A stretch of DNA of 64,000 bases from Xanthomonas vasicola (GTDB taxonomy: Bacteria; Pseudomonadota; Gammaproteobacteria; Xanthomonadales; Xanthomonadaceae), in NCBI RefSeq assembly GCF_000772705.2, contig NZ_JSBW02000002.1, forward strand, positions 186,001 to 250,000, read 5' to 3'. Below the pieces are notes generated by a model. It saw only the letters and a program-made list of their open reading frames with translations, searched no databases and was not told the origin of the DNA. Shown here piece after piece: positions 49,307 through 59,716 of the stretch. The position numbers were made by a program, and so were the translations under genes. Positions within the stretch are counted from its first letter, which is position 1, and each line of letters opens with the position of its first letter.

Positions 49307-51685
49307 ATGCCTAGATTGTTGCCGTTGACCCTTCTGCTGCTGGCCACCGCTGTGCATGCGCAGTCTGCCGCCCCGCTCACCATCGAACAGGCGATGTCCG
49401 ACCCGGACTGGATCGGACCGTCGGTGGACCAGGCCTGGTGGCAATGGGACGGCAAACAGGTGCAATACCTGGTCAAGCGCGATGGCAGCCCGGTGCGCGA
49501 CACCTATCGCCAGAGCACCGGCGGCGGCACCGCCGAACGTGTGGCCGACACGGCGCGCGCAGGCCTGGATGCGGCAAACCCCAGTTACGACGCGACCCGC
49601 CAGCGCATGCTGTTCGCACGTAATGGCGACATCTTCCTGCGCGATCTGCGCACCGGTGCGCTGACCCAGCTGACCCGCAGCAACGAGATCGAATCGCGTC
49701 CGCAGTTCGCCAGCGATGGCGGTGCGATCTGGCGCGCGGGCAACAACTGGTACCACTGGCGCGCCGATGGCGGCACCGCGCAGGTGGCCGTCGTCAAGGC
49801 CGAGCGCGACCCCAACGCCGCCCCCAAAACCGATGTACTGCGCGAACAGCAACTGGCCACGCTGGCCACCTTGCGCCGCGACAAGGAGCAACGCGACGCG
49901 CTGCGCACGCAGGAAGACGCCTGGCGCCGTGCCGACACCACGCGTGCGGCAGCGCCGGTGTATCTGGGCGATGAGGTGGAGATCGTCGACAGCGCGTTGT
50001 CGCCAGACGGCCGCCATTTGCTGGTGGTCACCCAGGCCAAGAACGCCGACGAGGGCCAGGCCGGCAAGATGCCCAAATACGTGACCGAATCCGGTTACGA
50101 AGAATTCCAGGAAGTACGCACCCGCGTCGGCCGCAATGCACCGGCGGCGCACGCGTTGTGGCTGGTGGATGTCACCTCGGGCACGGCTAAAACGCTGTCT
50201 TTCGACCCACTGCCGGGCATTGCCACCGACCCACTGGCCGCATTGCGCAAGGCCGCCAAGCGCGAAGCCCTCAAGGGCAACCGCGCGGTCCGTGTGGAAA
50301 GCGATGGCGACGGTAGCGGGCCGGCAGTGCACTGGAGCGATGACGGCCGCAACGTGGCGGTGGAAATTCGTGCGGTGGACAACAAGGACCGCTGGATCGC
50401 CAGCGTGGACCTGGACAAGGCCAGGCTGCAGCCGCGTCACCGCCTGAGCGATAGCGCCTGGATCAACTCGGATTTCAACGATTTCGGCTGGCTGCCCGAC
50501 AACCGCACGCTATGGCTGCTGTCGGAAGAATCCGGCTATTCGCAGCTGTACACCGTGGAAGGCAACGGCAAACCGCGCCAGCGCACCCGCGGTCAATGGG
50601 AAGTGTCGATGCCGGTGCCCAGCGCCGATGGCAGTGGCATGTTCTTCATGTGCAACCAGAAATGGCCAGGCGATTACGAGGTCTGCAAGCTCGACCTGCG
50701 CAGCGATCAGCTCACCGAAGTCACCGCATTGAACGGCGTGGAAGGCTTCAGCCTGTCGCCGAACGGGCAGCAGTTGCTGGTGCGCTATTCCGGTAGCTAT
50801 CTGCCGACGCAACTGGCGGTGGTGCCGGCCACCGGTGGCCAGGTCACCGTGCTCACCGACACACGTACGCCCGCATTCAAGGCGCAGCCGTGGATTGCGC
50901 CGCAGTACGTGCAAGTGCCGTCCAAACACGGTGCCGGCACGGTGTGGGGCAAGTATTACGGGCCGACCAATCCAGAGCCGGGCAAGCAATATCCGATCGT
51001 GATGTTCGTGCACGGCGCCGGGTATCTGCAGAACGTCTCCGAGCGCTACACGCCGTATTTCCGTGAGCAGATGTTCCACAACCTGCTGGTGCAGCAGGGC
51101 TATATCGTGCTGGATCTGGACTACCGCGCCTCCGAAGGCTACGGCCGCGATTGGCGCACCGCGATCTATCGCAACATGGGCCACCCGGAGCTGGAAGATT
51201 ATCTGGACGGGCTGGACTGGCTGGTCGCCACCAAGCAGGGCGATCGCGCACGCGCCGGCATCTATGGCGGCTCGTACGGCGGCTTCATGACCTACATGGC
51301 GCTGTTCCGCAGCCCGGGCACCTTCAAGGCCGGTGCGGCGCTGCGTCCGGTCGGTGACTGGATGCAGTACAACCACGAATACACCTCCAACATCCTCAAC
51401 ACGCCCGAGCTGGATCCGCAGGCCTATAAGACCTCTTCGCCGATCAACTACGCCGAGGGCTTGCGCGACCATCTGCTGATCGCGCACGGCATGATCGACG
51501 ACAACGTGTTCTTCAAGGACTCGGTCGACATGACCCAGAAGTTGATGGAGCTGCATAAGGACAACTGGCAGATAGCGCCGTACCCGTTGGAACGCCACGG
51601 CTTTACGCGTGCCGATTCGTGGCTGGACGAGTACAAGCGCATCCTCAAGCTGTTCAATGAGCAAGTGAAGCCTTCAACCTGGTGA
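49307..51685 (+). CDS. S9 family prolyl oligopeptidase (DPP IV-like)
   Basis: A 792-aa secreted serine peptidase. A signal peptide (MPRLLPLTLLLLATAVHAQS) is followed by a beta-propeller domain (residues about 40-530, repeated SPDGRHLLVV-type blades) and an alpha/beta-hydrolase domain. The catalytic triad is visible: Ser in YGGSYGGFMTY (about residue 655), Asp in HGMIDDNVFF and His in ERHGFTR near the C-terminus. Family members remove dipeptides or cleave after proline. The ATG at 49307 is the first start that gives the signal peptide. No adjacent gene suggests its substrate. Confidence 0.92.
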   Translation: MPRLLPLTLLLLATAVHAQSAAPLTIEQAMSDPDWIGPSVDQAWWQWDGKQVQYLVKRDGSPVRDTYRQSTGGGTAERVADTARAGLDAANPSYDATRQRMLFARNGDIFLRDLRTGALTQLTRSNEIESRPQFASDGGAIWRAGNNWYHWRADGGTAQVAVVKAERDPNAAPKTDVLREQQLATLATLRRDKEQRDALRTQEDAWRRADTTRAAAPVYLGDEVEIVDSALSPDGRHLLVVTQAKNADEGQAGKMPKYVTESGYEEFQEVRTRVGRNAPAAHALWLVDVTSGTAKTLSFDPLPGIATDPLAALRKAAKREALKGNRAVRVESDGDGSGPAVHWSDDGRNVAVEIRAVDNKDRWIASVDLDKARLQPRHRLSDSAWINSDFNDFGWLPDNRTLWLLSEESGYSQLYTVEGNGKPRQRTRGQWEVSMPVPSADGSGMFFMCNQKWPGDYEVCKLDLRSDQLTEVTALNGVEGFSLSPNGQQLLVRYSGSYLPTQLAVVPATGGQVTVLTDTRTPAFKAQPWIAPQYVQVPSKHGAGTVWGKYYGPTNPEPGKQYPIVMFVHGAGYLQNVSERYTPYFREQMFHNLLVQQGYIVLDLDYRASEGYGRDWRTAIYRNMGHPELEDYLDGLDWLVATKQGDRARAGIYGGSYGGFMTYMALFRSPGTFKAGAALRPVGDWMQYNHEYTSNILNTPELDPQAYKTSSPINYAEGLRDHLLIAHGMIDDNVFFKDSVDMTQKLMELHKDNWQIAPYPLERHGFTRADSWLDEYKRILKLFNEQVKPSTW

Positions 51686-51986
51686 AACTGTTCGTGTCCG
51701 TTCGTAGATGGAAGCGAACGACACGCGCAGTGCTCGGGCCTTGCGCGTGTCCATCGCCACGGCTGCGCGATCACGGACAGCGTAAGCAGCAGCACGGCAC
51801 GCAAGCCAACGCACGCGCCTTAGTTGCCCTGCACTCACCTGGTGCTACGCAAGTGGCTCTAAGCTTGGTGCAGGACCGGTAACGCGCCATCGCCACGCGT
51901 GAGGCGCTGCATCGGTCCGCCGCATGACCGGTGCGCCGCCGGCATGGCGGCGCTTCCACTCACCACTGGCGCAGGGAAGGAACGCG
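51686..51986. other. Intergenic region
   Basis: 301 bp; no gene or clear terminator seen. A GGGAAGG ribosome-binding site precedes the ATG at 51987. Confidence 0.4.
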
Positions 51987-52703
51987 ATGGGCCTGTGGGA
52001 CCGTTTGTTTGGACGCAAGAACGCTGCGGCAAACACGCCGCGCACAGAACCGACGGCAGCACCTGTCGCTGCCGTAGACGAGCCGGAGGCGGCGGCTGAA
52101 ATCGACCCCGCACTGCAAGCAGCGCTGACCGCGTTTCAGCGGGGCGACCATGTGGGTGCCTATAACGCTGCGCAGGCGCAGCTTCACCTTGGCGCAGACG
52201 CGCAGCGCCTGTGCGCGCTGTCGTTGAGTGCATTGGACCGCTATCGCGAGGCCTACCCCTACTGGCTGGCGCTGTACGCGCTGGAGCCCACCGCCCGCAA
52301 CGCACTACAGCTGGCGACCACCTCGGTGATGTGCAACGAGATCGACCGTGGTGAGCAATGGTTGCTGACGTTCGACGATCTCAACGCGCAGGAGCGATCG
52401 ACCTCGCCCGCCACCGCACGCACCAGCTTCCTCACCGCCCTCACCCGTGCCGGCCACGGCGCGCATGCGCTGCCGCACCTGGAATGGTTGCGCGAAGCCT
52501 ATGCCGGCATGTCGATTACCGACAGCCACTTCCTGTACGTGCGCGGGCTACCGTTTCTTGAAGCCTTTCTGGAGCGCAGCACACCGCTGTTGCGCGAATG
52601 CCTGCCAGCCGATGCAGTGCCTGCGTGGTACGCGCAACTGCAACCTGCGCTAGATCCCCCCGGCCAGGCGATGGTGGCTGCCCATATCGCATCGCTGCAA
52701 TGA
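51987..52703 (+). CDS. TPR-like cytosolic protein, function unknown
   Basis: A 238-aa protein beginning MGLWDRLFGRKNAA, an amphipathic start that may touch the membrane. After an acidic/alanine-rich linker, repeating helix pairs (for example AALTAFQRGDHVGAYNAAQAQLHLGADA and ALSALDRYREAYPYWLALYAL) have the pattern of tetratricopeptide-like repeats. No enzymatic motif. GGGAAGG precedes the ATG. Its stop overlaps the following membrane protein gene by four bases, so the two products may act together. I do not recognise a named family. Confidence 0.6.
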   Translation: MGLWDRLFGRKNAAANTPRTEPTAAPVAAVDEPEAAAEIDPALQAALTAFQRGDHVGAYNAAQAQLHLGADAQRLCALSLSALDRYREAYPYWLALYALEPTARNALQLATTSVMCNEIDRGEQWLLTFDDLNAQERSTSPATARTSFLTALTRAGHGAHALPHLEWLREAYAGMSITDSHFLYVRGLPFLEAFLERSTPLLRECLPADAVPAWYAQLQPALDPPGQAMVAAHIASLQ

Positions 52704-53269
52704 GCACCATGCAACCAACATCGGCCAAGCAGCGCGGCGGCTTCGTAACCCCGTTGGCGTGGGTCTCGTTGTTACTTGGGGTGGCCAGCGTGCTGGCCAA
52801 TCTGGTGCAGATCGCAATCATCGCGCTGACGCCGGGTGCAGCATCGTTGCGACTGCCCGAAGGCATCACCCTGCCCCACTCCTGGCAATGGCTAATCGAC
52901 CATGCGATGTCGCTCTCTGTCGCCGGCGTGGTGCTCTCGGCTGCCTTCTCCTGGTTGAGTTGGGCACTGCTACAGCGGCGCGAGTGGGCAAGAGTCGGCT
53001 TCGTTGCGGTGCTGCTGGTGACCGGGCTGCTTAATTTCGGCGGGCTGGCGTTGATCGGGCCGTTGTTCGACGGCGTACAAACGCTGTTGCCTGCCGATGT
53101 GCTGCAAAGCCCGGAGTGGCCACAAATGCAGGCACGTTTGCAGGCCACACAGCAGATGGCGCTGATCGTCACCGGGGTGGGTGCACTGGCCATCGGCTGC
53201 GTACATGCGGTGCTCGCATGGCGCCTGTGCACGCCCGCTGTCCGCGCAGAGTTTTCGTCGGTTTCGTAG
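52700..53269 (+). CDS. Small integral membrane protein, function unknown
   Basis: A 189-aa protein with four hydrophobic segments at about residues 19-38 (WVSLLLGVASVLANLVQIAI), 72-92, 97-118 and 155-172. No signature motif is visible. It is coupled to the TPR-like gene upstream through an ATGA overlap, so a partner function is likely. After its stop comes the palindrome-rich intergenic zone. Confidence 0.6.
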   Translation: MSTMQPTSAKQRGGFVTPLAWVSLLLGVASVLANLVQIAIIALTPGAASLRLPEGITLPHSWQWLIDHAMSLSVAGVVLSAAFSWLSWALLQRREWARVGFVAVLLVTGLLNFGGLALIGPLFDGVQTLLPADVLQSPEWPQMQARLQATQQMALIVTGVGALAIGCVHAVLAWRLCTPAVRAEFSSVS

Positions 53270-53438
53270 TTTGGACGCAAGCAGTGCCCTAAGCAGAATC
53301 GAAGAAGTCGAGGGCACGATCCCCTCACCGCACCAGAACGTTGGTCGGCAGTTTGATGGGAAACGGCTCGTGCTACGCAGGCGCGCTACATAGCACGCGA
53401 ACGTCGCCTGTACTGACACACCGACCCTCTCGACTGGT

Positions 53439-53540
53439 CCTTGCCCGCTCACCGTCGCGGGACCCTTGGCGGCATGGATGCAGGCAAGGAGCTTACACTG
53501 ACGTACTTGCAGCGTGTCCCGCGATGGTGAGCGGGCAAGG
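53439..53540. repeat. Long inverted repeat, 25-bp arms
   Basis: Arms 53439-53463 and 53516-53540 match at 24 of 25 positions (CCTTGCCCGCTCACC... paired with ...GGTGAGCGGGCAAGG), separated by 52 bp. Looks like a mobile or dispersed intergenic palindrome rather than a terminator. Confidence 0.7.
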
Positions 53541-53665
53541 GCCCTGCAGCAAACGTGCAAATCATCCGCTCTACACCAGCTTCGTCGGCACTAATCAAGC
53601 ATGCCGAGACGCTGGATTTCACCCGTTGCAGTTGCTTGGCGATCCTCAAGCCTGGTGCATCGAGT

Positions 53666-53771
53666 GCGCGGCGCCCTCACCGCTCGCGGGACACGCCATC
53701 AACCCGTCCCTGGGGGCTTGATGGCGGCATCCATCCCACCAACGGTCCCGCAAGCGGCGAGGACACCGCGC
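53666..53771. repeat. Nested double inverted repeat
   Basis: Outer arms 53666-53692 and 53745-53771 pair over 27 bp with four transitions. Inside them, CGCCATCAA (53694-53702) and TTGATGGCG (53718-53726) form a second perfect stem. The sequence CTCGCGGGAC next to CTCACCG links it to the element at 53439. Confidence 0.7.
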
Positions 53772-53973
53772 CAGATAGTTGGCTGCTGGTTTTGTTGAGA
53801 ACAAAGAACATCGCACCAGACAGTTTGCTGGCTGCCGGTTGAAACGCTGCGCACCGACCAGCCCGACTGCTCCTTGCCCAGCAGTGACCGCCGCGTTTTC
53901 ATCCATCTCTCGCATCGCACTGCGACAAACGGGCGCGCTGGCGCGGATGCACCATGTGCAGCACACGGCTTAG

Positions 53974-54882
<909 letters not shown>

Positions 54883-55309
54883 TCCCAACGCCGCTGTAAG
54901 GCGTGGCGTCCTTGCGGACGTCCACGCAGTAAGCGATGGCAATAGCGGACACGTTGCAGCGCGCGTCGCGAGCAAATGTGCTGCCTGCTGACGACTTGAT
55001 CAACCGTGTCTCACCAATGCGACACGTCGCCTAGCGCCAGCGCGACGCACACACGGATCGCACGACGCCACGGCGCACTGCTCCTTGGCAGAAGGCACGC
55101 GCCGACCAGTGCAAGCATCGGCGCCGAGTGCCCGTCAACCTCGCGCAAGCCCGCCGTCACAGCACCGCAGCCGATGCATCGGCTGCCAGCACGCCCCAAC
55201 CGCTGCTGAAGCCAATCAGGCGGCGCGCAGTTGATGCGCGTTGTGGAAAGGCGGCCGAAAGGTCGCTTGCCTACCGTGGCACCCATCCTGTGCCGCTGTC
55301 GGTGTCTGC
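54883..55309. other. Intergenic region hemF / HAD-phosphatase operon
   Basis: 427 bp with the hemF hairpin at its start and no convincing ORF. The promoter of the four-gene cassette beginning at 55310 should be here; I cannot place -35/-10 elements with confidence. Confidence 0.4.
54901..54927 (+). terminator. Hairpin downstream of hemF
   Basis: GCGTGGCGTCC-TTGC-GGACGTCCACGC forms an 11-bp stem with a single bulged T, 19 bases after the hemF stop. No T-run follows, so termination would be imperfect or Rho-assisted. Confidence 0.5.
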
Positions 55310-56029
55310 ATGTCCTCTTCCGCTGGAGTGTCCTGGAGCGTTCTGTGCGATTTCGATGGGACCATCGGAGTGCAGGACGTGATCGACAGCTTGCTGGAGC
55401 GCTTTGGCCTGCCCGGATGGGAGGTGCTGGAGGCGCGCTGGCAAGCGGGATTGATCGGCTCGGCCGAGTGCATGCGTGGTCAGGTCGCACTGTTGGACAT
55501 GAGCGCGCTGCAGTTGCAGCAGCACCTGGACGGAATGCAGATCGACCCGGCGTTCGCGCGCTTTGCCGCAGCAGTCGCCGCACGCGGCTTGCCGCTGCAG
55601 ATCGTCAGCGACGGTCTGGACCATCCGATCCAACTGCTGCTGGCGCGCCATGCGCTCGAGCATTTGCCGGTCGTCGCCAACCGCCTGTGCATCACTGAGC
55701 ATCCGCGGCAATGGACGTTGCAATCGCCCTATCAAGCGCAGGGTTGCAACGCCGGCACCTGCAAATGCGCGCAGATCCACAGCGCGCGCGAACGAGCGCA
55801 GCAGCGCGTGCTGCTGATCGGCGACGGCACCTCGGATTTTTGCGGCGCGAGCCGCGCCGACTACGTCTTTGCAAAACATCGCCTGATTGACCACTGCCGG
55901 CTACGCGGCATCGCGCATAGCCCCATCGGCGATTTCAACGATGCATTGGCACTGCTGCCCGCTCTGCTGGACGGCAGCCTTGTCGCTGGGCGGGCCGTTT
56001 TCACCAACGCCGCCGTGCCGTGCATCTGA
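55310..56029 (+). CDS. HAD-family phosphatase, MtnX/phosphoserine-phosphatase-like
   Basis: A 239-aa haloacid-dehalogenase-type phosphatase. The nucleophile aspartate and its partner are in CDFDGT (Asp14, Asp16), motif II is IVSDGLDH near residue 99, and motif III/IV is LIGDGTSDFCGASRADYVFA near residue 170. The form resembles MtnX (2-hydroxy-3-keto-5-methylthiopentenyl-1-phosphate phosphatase) and phosphoserine phosphatases, but no other methionine-salvage gene is nearby. First gene of a four-gene unit with an aminotransferase, an acyltransferase and an arginase-fold protein. Confidence 0.85.
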   Translation: MSSSAGVSWSVLCDFDGTIGVQDVIDSLLERFGLPGWEVLEARWQAGLIGSAECMRGQVALLDMSALQLQQHLDGMQIDPAFARFAAAVAARGLPLQIVSDGLDHPIQLLLARHALEHLPVVANRLCITEHPRQWTLQSPYQAQGCNAGTCKCAQIHSARERAQQRVLLIGDGTSDFCGASRADYVFAKHRLIDHCRLRGIAHSPIGDFNDALALLPALLDGSLVAGRAVFTNAAVPCI

Positions 56030-56070
56030 GCAACACCTTTCCTGCCATTTCCCGATCAACGGACCCTGCA

Positions 56071-57474
56071 ATGAATCTGCTGCGTACTCCTGAACTGGCG
56101 CTCGACAACGACGCCCAACTGCTCGCCGACGAGGCGCGCTACAGCTCCTTCGGCGACACCGTGCACTACGTCGACCCGCCGAAGATCTTTCATCGCTGCG
56201 CCGGCAGCTACATGTTCGATGCCGCCGAGGTGCCCTATCTGGACCTGCAGATGTGGTACTCGGCGTGCAACTTCGGCTATGCCAACCAACGGTTGAACAA
56301 CGCCCTCAAGCACCAGATCGACACGCTCCCGCAGGTGGCCAGCCAGTACCTGCACCCGACCCGCATCCAGTTGGCCAAGACCATTGCGCAGGACGTCAAG
56401 GGCAAGTTCGGGCTGGACGGCCGCGTGCATTTCAACGTGGGCGGCGCGCAGGCGATCGAGGATTCGCTGAAGCTGGTGCGCAATGCACGCAACGGCAAGA
56501 GCCTGATGTTCGCGTTCGAGGGCGGCTACCACGGCCGCACGCTCGGCGCCTCGTCCATCACCTCCAGCTACCGCTACCGCCGCCGTTTTGGCCACTTCGG
56601 CGAACGCGCGATGTTCATTCCGTTTCCGTACCCGTTCCGGCGTCCCAAGGGCATGACCCCGGAAGAATATTCGGACCATTGTGTGCATCAGTTCGCGCGC
56701 CTGTTCGAGACCGAATACAACGGCGTGTGGGACCCCAAAGTCGGTCAGGCCGAATACGCCGCGTTCTATGTCGAGCCGATTCAAGGCACCGGCGGCTACG
56801 TGATTCCGCCGCCGAACTTCTTCCGCGATCTGAAGAAGGTGCTGGATCAGTACGGCATCTTGATGGTGGTCGATGAAATCCAGATGGGGTTCTGGCGCAC
56901 CGGCAAGCTGTGGTCGATCGAGCACTTCGGCGTGACCCCGGACGTCCTGGTCTTCGGCAAGGCGCTGACCAACGGCCTCAATCCGCTTTCGGGTTTGTGG
57001 GCACGCGAGGAACTGATCAATCCCACTGTCTTTCCGCCCGGCTCCACCCACTCCACCTTCAACTCCAATCCCTTGGGCACCTCGCTGGGACTGGAAGTGA
57101 TCCGCATGGGCTATGAGATGGACTACGCGCGCACCGTGCCGTTGAAGGGCGCGCATTTTCTTGCCGGCCTGCGCGATCTGCAGCAACGCCATCCGGAGAT
57201 CGGCGATGTGGACGGCCTGGGGTTGGCGCTGCGCGCAGAGATTTGCCAGGCCGATGGCTTCACGCCCAACAGGGCGCTGCTCGATCGCATGGTCGACATC
57301 GGCCTGGCCGGCGACTTGCGCCATCAGGGCAAACCGATTGGCTTGGTGCTCGACGTCGGCGGTTGGTACAAAAACGTCATCACGCTGGCACCTTCGCTGG
57401 ACATCACCTATGAAGAGATCGACTTGGCGATCTCCTTGCTCGATCAACTGCTGAGCAAGGCCAAGGCCAGCTGA
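56071..57474 (+). CDS. Class III (omega-amino acid type) aminotransferase
   Basis: A 467-aa PLP-dependent aminotransferase of class III. Visible motifs: GYHGRTLGAS near residue 157, VVDEIQMGFWRTG near residue 268, and the PLP lysine in VFGKALTNG at about residue 297. Family members act on ornithine, acetylornithine, GABA or diaminobutyrate. It is 41 bases after the phosphatase gene and 27 bases before the acyltransferase gene. In this cassette it could install a terminal amine on a small precursor; the true substrate is not evident. Confidence 0.9.
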   Translation: MNLLRTPELALDNDAQLLADEARYSSFGDTVHYVDPPKIFHRCAGSYMFDAAEVPYLDLQMWYSACNFGYANQRLNNALKHQIDTLPQVASQYLHPTRIQLAKTIAQDVKGKFGLDGRVHFNVGGAQAIEDSLKLVRNARNGKSLMFAFEGGYHGRTLGASSITSSYRYRRRFGHFGERAMFIPFPYPFRRPKGMTPEEYSDHCVHQFARLFETEYNGVWDPKVGQAEYAAFYVEPIQGTGGYVIPPPNFFRDLKKVLDQYGILMVVDEIQMGFWRTGKLWSIEHFGVTPDVLVFGKALTNGLNPLSGLWAREELINPTVFPPGSTHSTFNSNPLGTSLGLEVIRMGYEMDYARTVPLKGAHFLAGLRDLQQRHPEIGDVDGLGLALRAEICQADGFTPNRALLDRMVDIGLAGDLRHQGKPIGLVLDVGGWYKNVITLAPSLDITYEEIDLAISLLDQLLSKAKAS

Positions 57475-57501
57475 GGCGAAGAGATCCCTCACGGAGGCCG
57501 C

Positions 57502-58566
57502 ATGCAGTACTGCACCCAACTCGAACCCGAGGCGCTCTTGCGCGGCTTCATTGCTCATCCGCCGCACGGCTTCCAGGCCGAGCGGTTGGAGAGCGGTCTG
57601 CCGCTGTTCCGCACCCACTTGAATCTGCTTACCACTGCCGACCAGGCGTTGCGCAACAAGGTCGCTGCCTTGCCTGGGTATCGGTATTGGCAGCGCTGGC
57701 TGCAGTGGCAGGCCTGTTTCATCGGCTCCACCGTCACCGAATACACCCCGCTGCCGATGACCGCGAGCATCGATGCGTTGGCCGACGAGGTACTGGCTCA
57801 GGCGCATAGAGCGCCGCTGCTGATCGTCAAGGATCTGCCGTACGAATCACCGCTATTGGACCTGCAAAGCAATCAGCGCGCTGCCGCGTTCGCGCAAGCC
57901 TTAGCCGAACGTGGTTTCGTGCTGATGCAAGGCATGTCGCTGGCGTGGGTGCCGATCGATTTCGACAGCGAGGACGACTATCTCGCACGGCTGTCCTCTG
58001 GCCGGCGACGCAACATCCGTCGCAAGCTGCGCTCGCGCCAGGTGCTACGCGTGGAGACGCTGCCAACCGGCGCAGACTGCTTCGACGATGCATCGGTGTG
58101 CGCGCAGTTCTATGCGCTGTACCGCAATGTCTACGCCCAGAGCCAGATGCACTTCGACCTACTGGAGGCGCATTTCCTTTCCACGCTGCTGCGCGATGCG
58201 GCCAGCAGCGGCTGCGTGTTCGCCTACTATCACCAGGATGCGCTGATCGGATGGAACCTCTGCTACGAACACGCCGGCATGTTGGTGGACAAGTTCATCG
58301 GCTTTGCCTACCCGCAGGCGCGCGCGCACAACCTCTATGCGGTCAGTTGGATGCACAATCTTGCATACGCCCGCCGTGCCGGCCTGAGTCATTACGTGGC
58401 CGGTTGGGATGATCCGGAGGTCAAACGCGAACTCGGCGCGCACCTGAGTCCGATGCGGCACGCGGTGTATCCGCGCAATGCATTGCTGCGGATGCTGGTA
58501 CGCCGGCACGTGCATCGCTTCGAGAACCCGGTCGAGGATATGCCGCAGATCGAGGCGCTGGGATGA
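57502..58566 (+). CDS. FemAB/GNAT-like N-acyltransferase (COG3146-type)
   Basis: A 354-aa protein with the pattern of the predicted N-acyltransferases of COG3146 and FemABX-like double-GNAT proteins. Typical stretches: the basic GRRRNIRRKLRS near residue 170, FYALYRNVYAQSQMHFDLL near residue 205, DALIGWNLCYEHAGMLVDKF near residue 250 and NLYAVSWMHNLAYARRAGLSHYVAGW near residue 285. Such enzymes transfer acyl or aminoacyl groups to amines. It is separated by 27 bases from the aminotransferase and overlaps the arginase-like gene by four bases. Confidence 0.8.
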   Translation: MQYCTQLEPEALLRGFIAHPPHGFQAERLESGLPLFRTHLNLLTTADQALRNKVAALPGYRYWQRWLQWQACFIGSTVTEYTPLPMTASIDALADEVLAQAHRAPLLIVKDLPYESPLLDLQSNQRAAAFAQALAERGFVLMQGMSLAWVPIDFDSEDDYLARLSSGRRRNIRRKLRSRQVLRVETLPTGADCFDDASVCAQFYALYRNVYAQSQMHFDLLEAHFLSTLLRDAASSGCVFAYYHQDALIGWNLCYEHAGMLVDKFIGFAYPQARAHNLYAVSWMHNLAYARRAGLSHYVAGWDDPEVKRELGAHLSPMRHAVYPRNALLRMLVRRHVHRFENPVEDMPQIEALG

Positions 58567-59477
58567 CCACACCTCTGGTGCTGGACCTGGACGGCTCGGC
58601 CAACACAACGCCTGATGCCCGCATCGTGCCGCTGCAGCATTGGCAAGAGCGTGTGCGACTTGGCTGCAGGCACGCGACGCTGCGTCAGTTCGCGCAGGAA
58701 CTGCAGCCGGCCCTGGCGATCTCGCATGGCACCGTGTTGCTGGGCAGCGGCGACTTCCATCATCTGAGCTGGCCGTTGATTCAACGGGTAGCCGAGCGCA
58801 GTAGCCAACCGCTGCAAGTGGTGGTGCTGGACAACCATCCGGACAACATGCGTTACCCCTTCGGCGTGCATTGCGGCTCCTGGGTGCACGAGGTCGCCGC
58901 GCTGCCGCAGGTTGCGCGCATGCATATGGTGGGCATGTGTTCGAGCGATGTCAGCAGCAAGCATTGCCTGGAGCATCATCTGTCGCCGTTGCGCCAGGGC
59001 AAGCTGCATTACTGGTGCCTGGGCGTGGACACACGCTGGGCGCGCCTGCTCGGCTGTGCGGATGCCGTGCATTGTTTCGAGGAAACCGATGCGCTCCTGG
59101 CGGCCTTCGCTGCGCGCGCGGATGCCGCATTGCCCGTCTATCTCTCCATCGACAAAGACGTCTTTGCAGAACACGTGGTGCGCACCAACTGGGATCAGGG
59201 GCGTTTCAACGTGACCGCACTGCTCCGCTTCATGGATGCGCTCACTGGTCCACTGCTTGGCAGCGACATCACCGGCGAGATTTCGCACTATCGCTACCGC
59301 AGCCGCTTCAAACGTCTGCTGTCGGCGCTCGACGGGCAGCGCCCACCGGATCCAGCACAACTGCAGTTCTGGCAGGCCGGCCAGAATGCATTCAACCGCC
59401 GCCTGCTCGCCCTGCTCGACGCCTATCCCCGACTGGCCGCCTCCTCGGCATCGCCGGTGCGATCCACGCAGCGATAG
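58563..59477 (+). CDS. Arginase/ureohydrolase-fold protein, unusual
   Basis: A 304-aa protein that retains the arginase metal-site layout: LLGSGDFHHLSW (residues 59-70, histidine ligand), LDNHPDN (Asp90, His92, Asp94) and SIDKDVF (Asp197, Asp199). The motifs differ from classical GGDHS and DAHxDxR, and the protein starts directly with VLDLDGS, as in UPF0489-type arginase relatives. It is the last gene of the cassette (four-base overlap with the acyltransferase). A hydrolase acting on a guanidino, amidino or acylated amine is plausible; no substrate is known. Confidence 0.8.
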   Translation: MTTPLVLDLDGSANTTPDARIVPLQHWQERVRLGCRHATLRQFAQELQPALAISHGTVLLGSGDFHHLSWPLIQRVAERSSQPLQVVVLDNHPDNMRYPFGVHCGSWVHEVAALPQVARMHMVGMCSSDVSSKHCLEHHLSPLRQGKLHYWCLGVDTRWARLLGCADAVHCFEETDALLAAFAARADAALPVYLSIDKDVFAEHVVRTNWDQGRFNVTALLRFMDALTGPLLGSDITGEISHYRYRSRFKRLLSALDGQRPPDPAQLQFWQAGQNAFNRRLLALLDAYPRLAASSASPVRSTQR

Positions 59478-59716
59478 CGGAACCACGCCTACCTGGCGTG
59501 CATCGCACTGCGGGCATGCTGCGCTGAAGATCCACATGCGTGCGCGTGCACACGGCAGTGCTTGGTCGTCTGCGAATCACGTTGGTCTGGGCCGTCGCCT
59601 GTGACGTCGATTTTCGCGCCGTTCCCGTGGCGATACGCCGGTCGCCCTGCGCGCATGTCCGCGTTGCACGCGCACGCTCGGCTGCGGAGGTGCGCAGACG
59701 ACGGCGCGGGTGGCGG

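Noticed and set aside
53439..53771. Insertion sequence
   Set aside because: Inverted repeats are present, but no transposase frame lies between or beside them, so they are called palindromic repeats only.
56056..57807. 583-codon open frame opposite the aminotransferase gene
   Set aside because: Shadow of the class III aminotransferase; no domain character.
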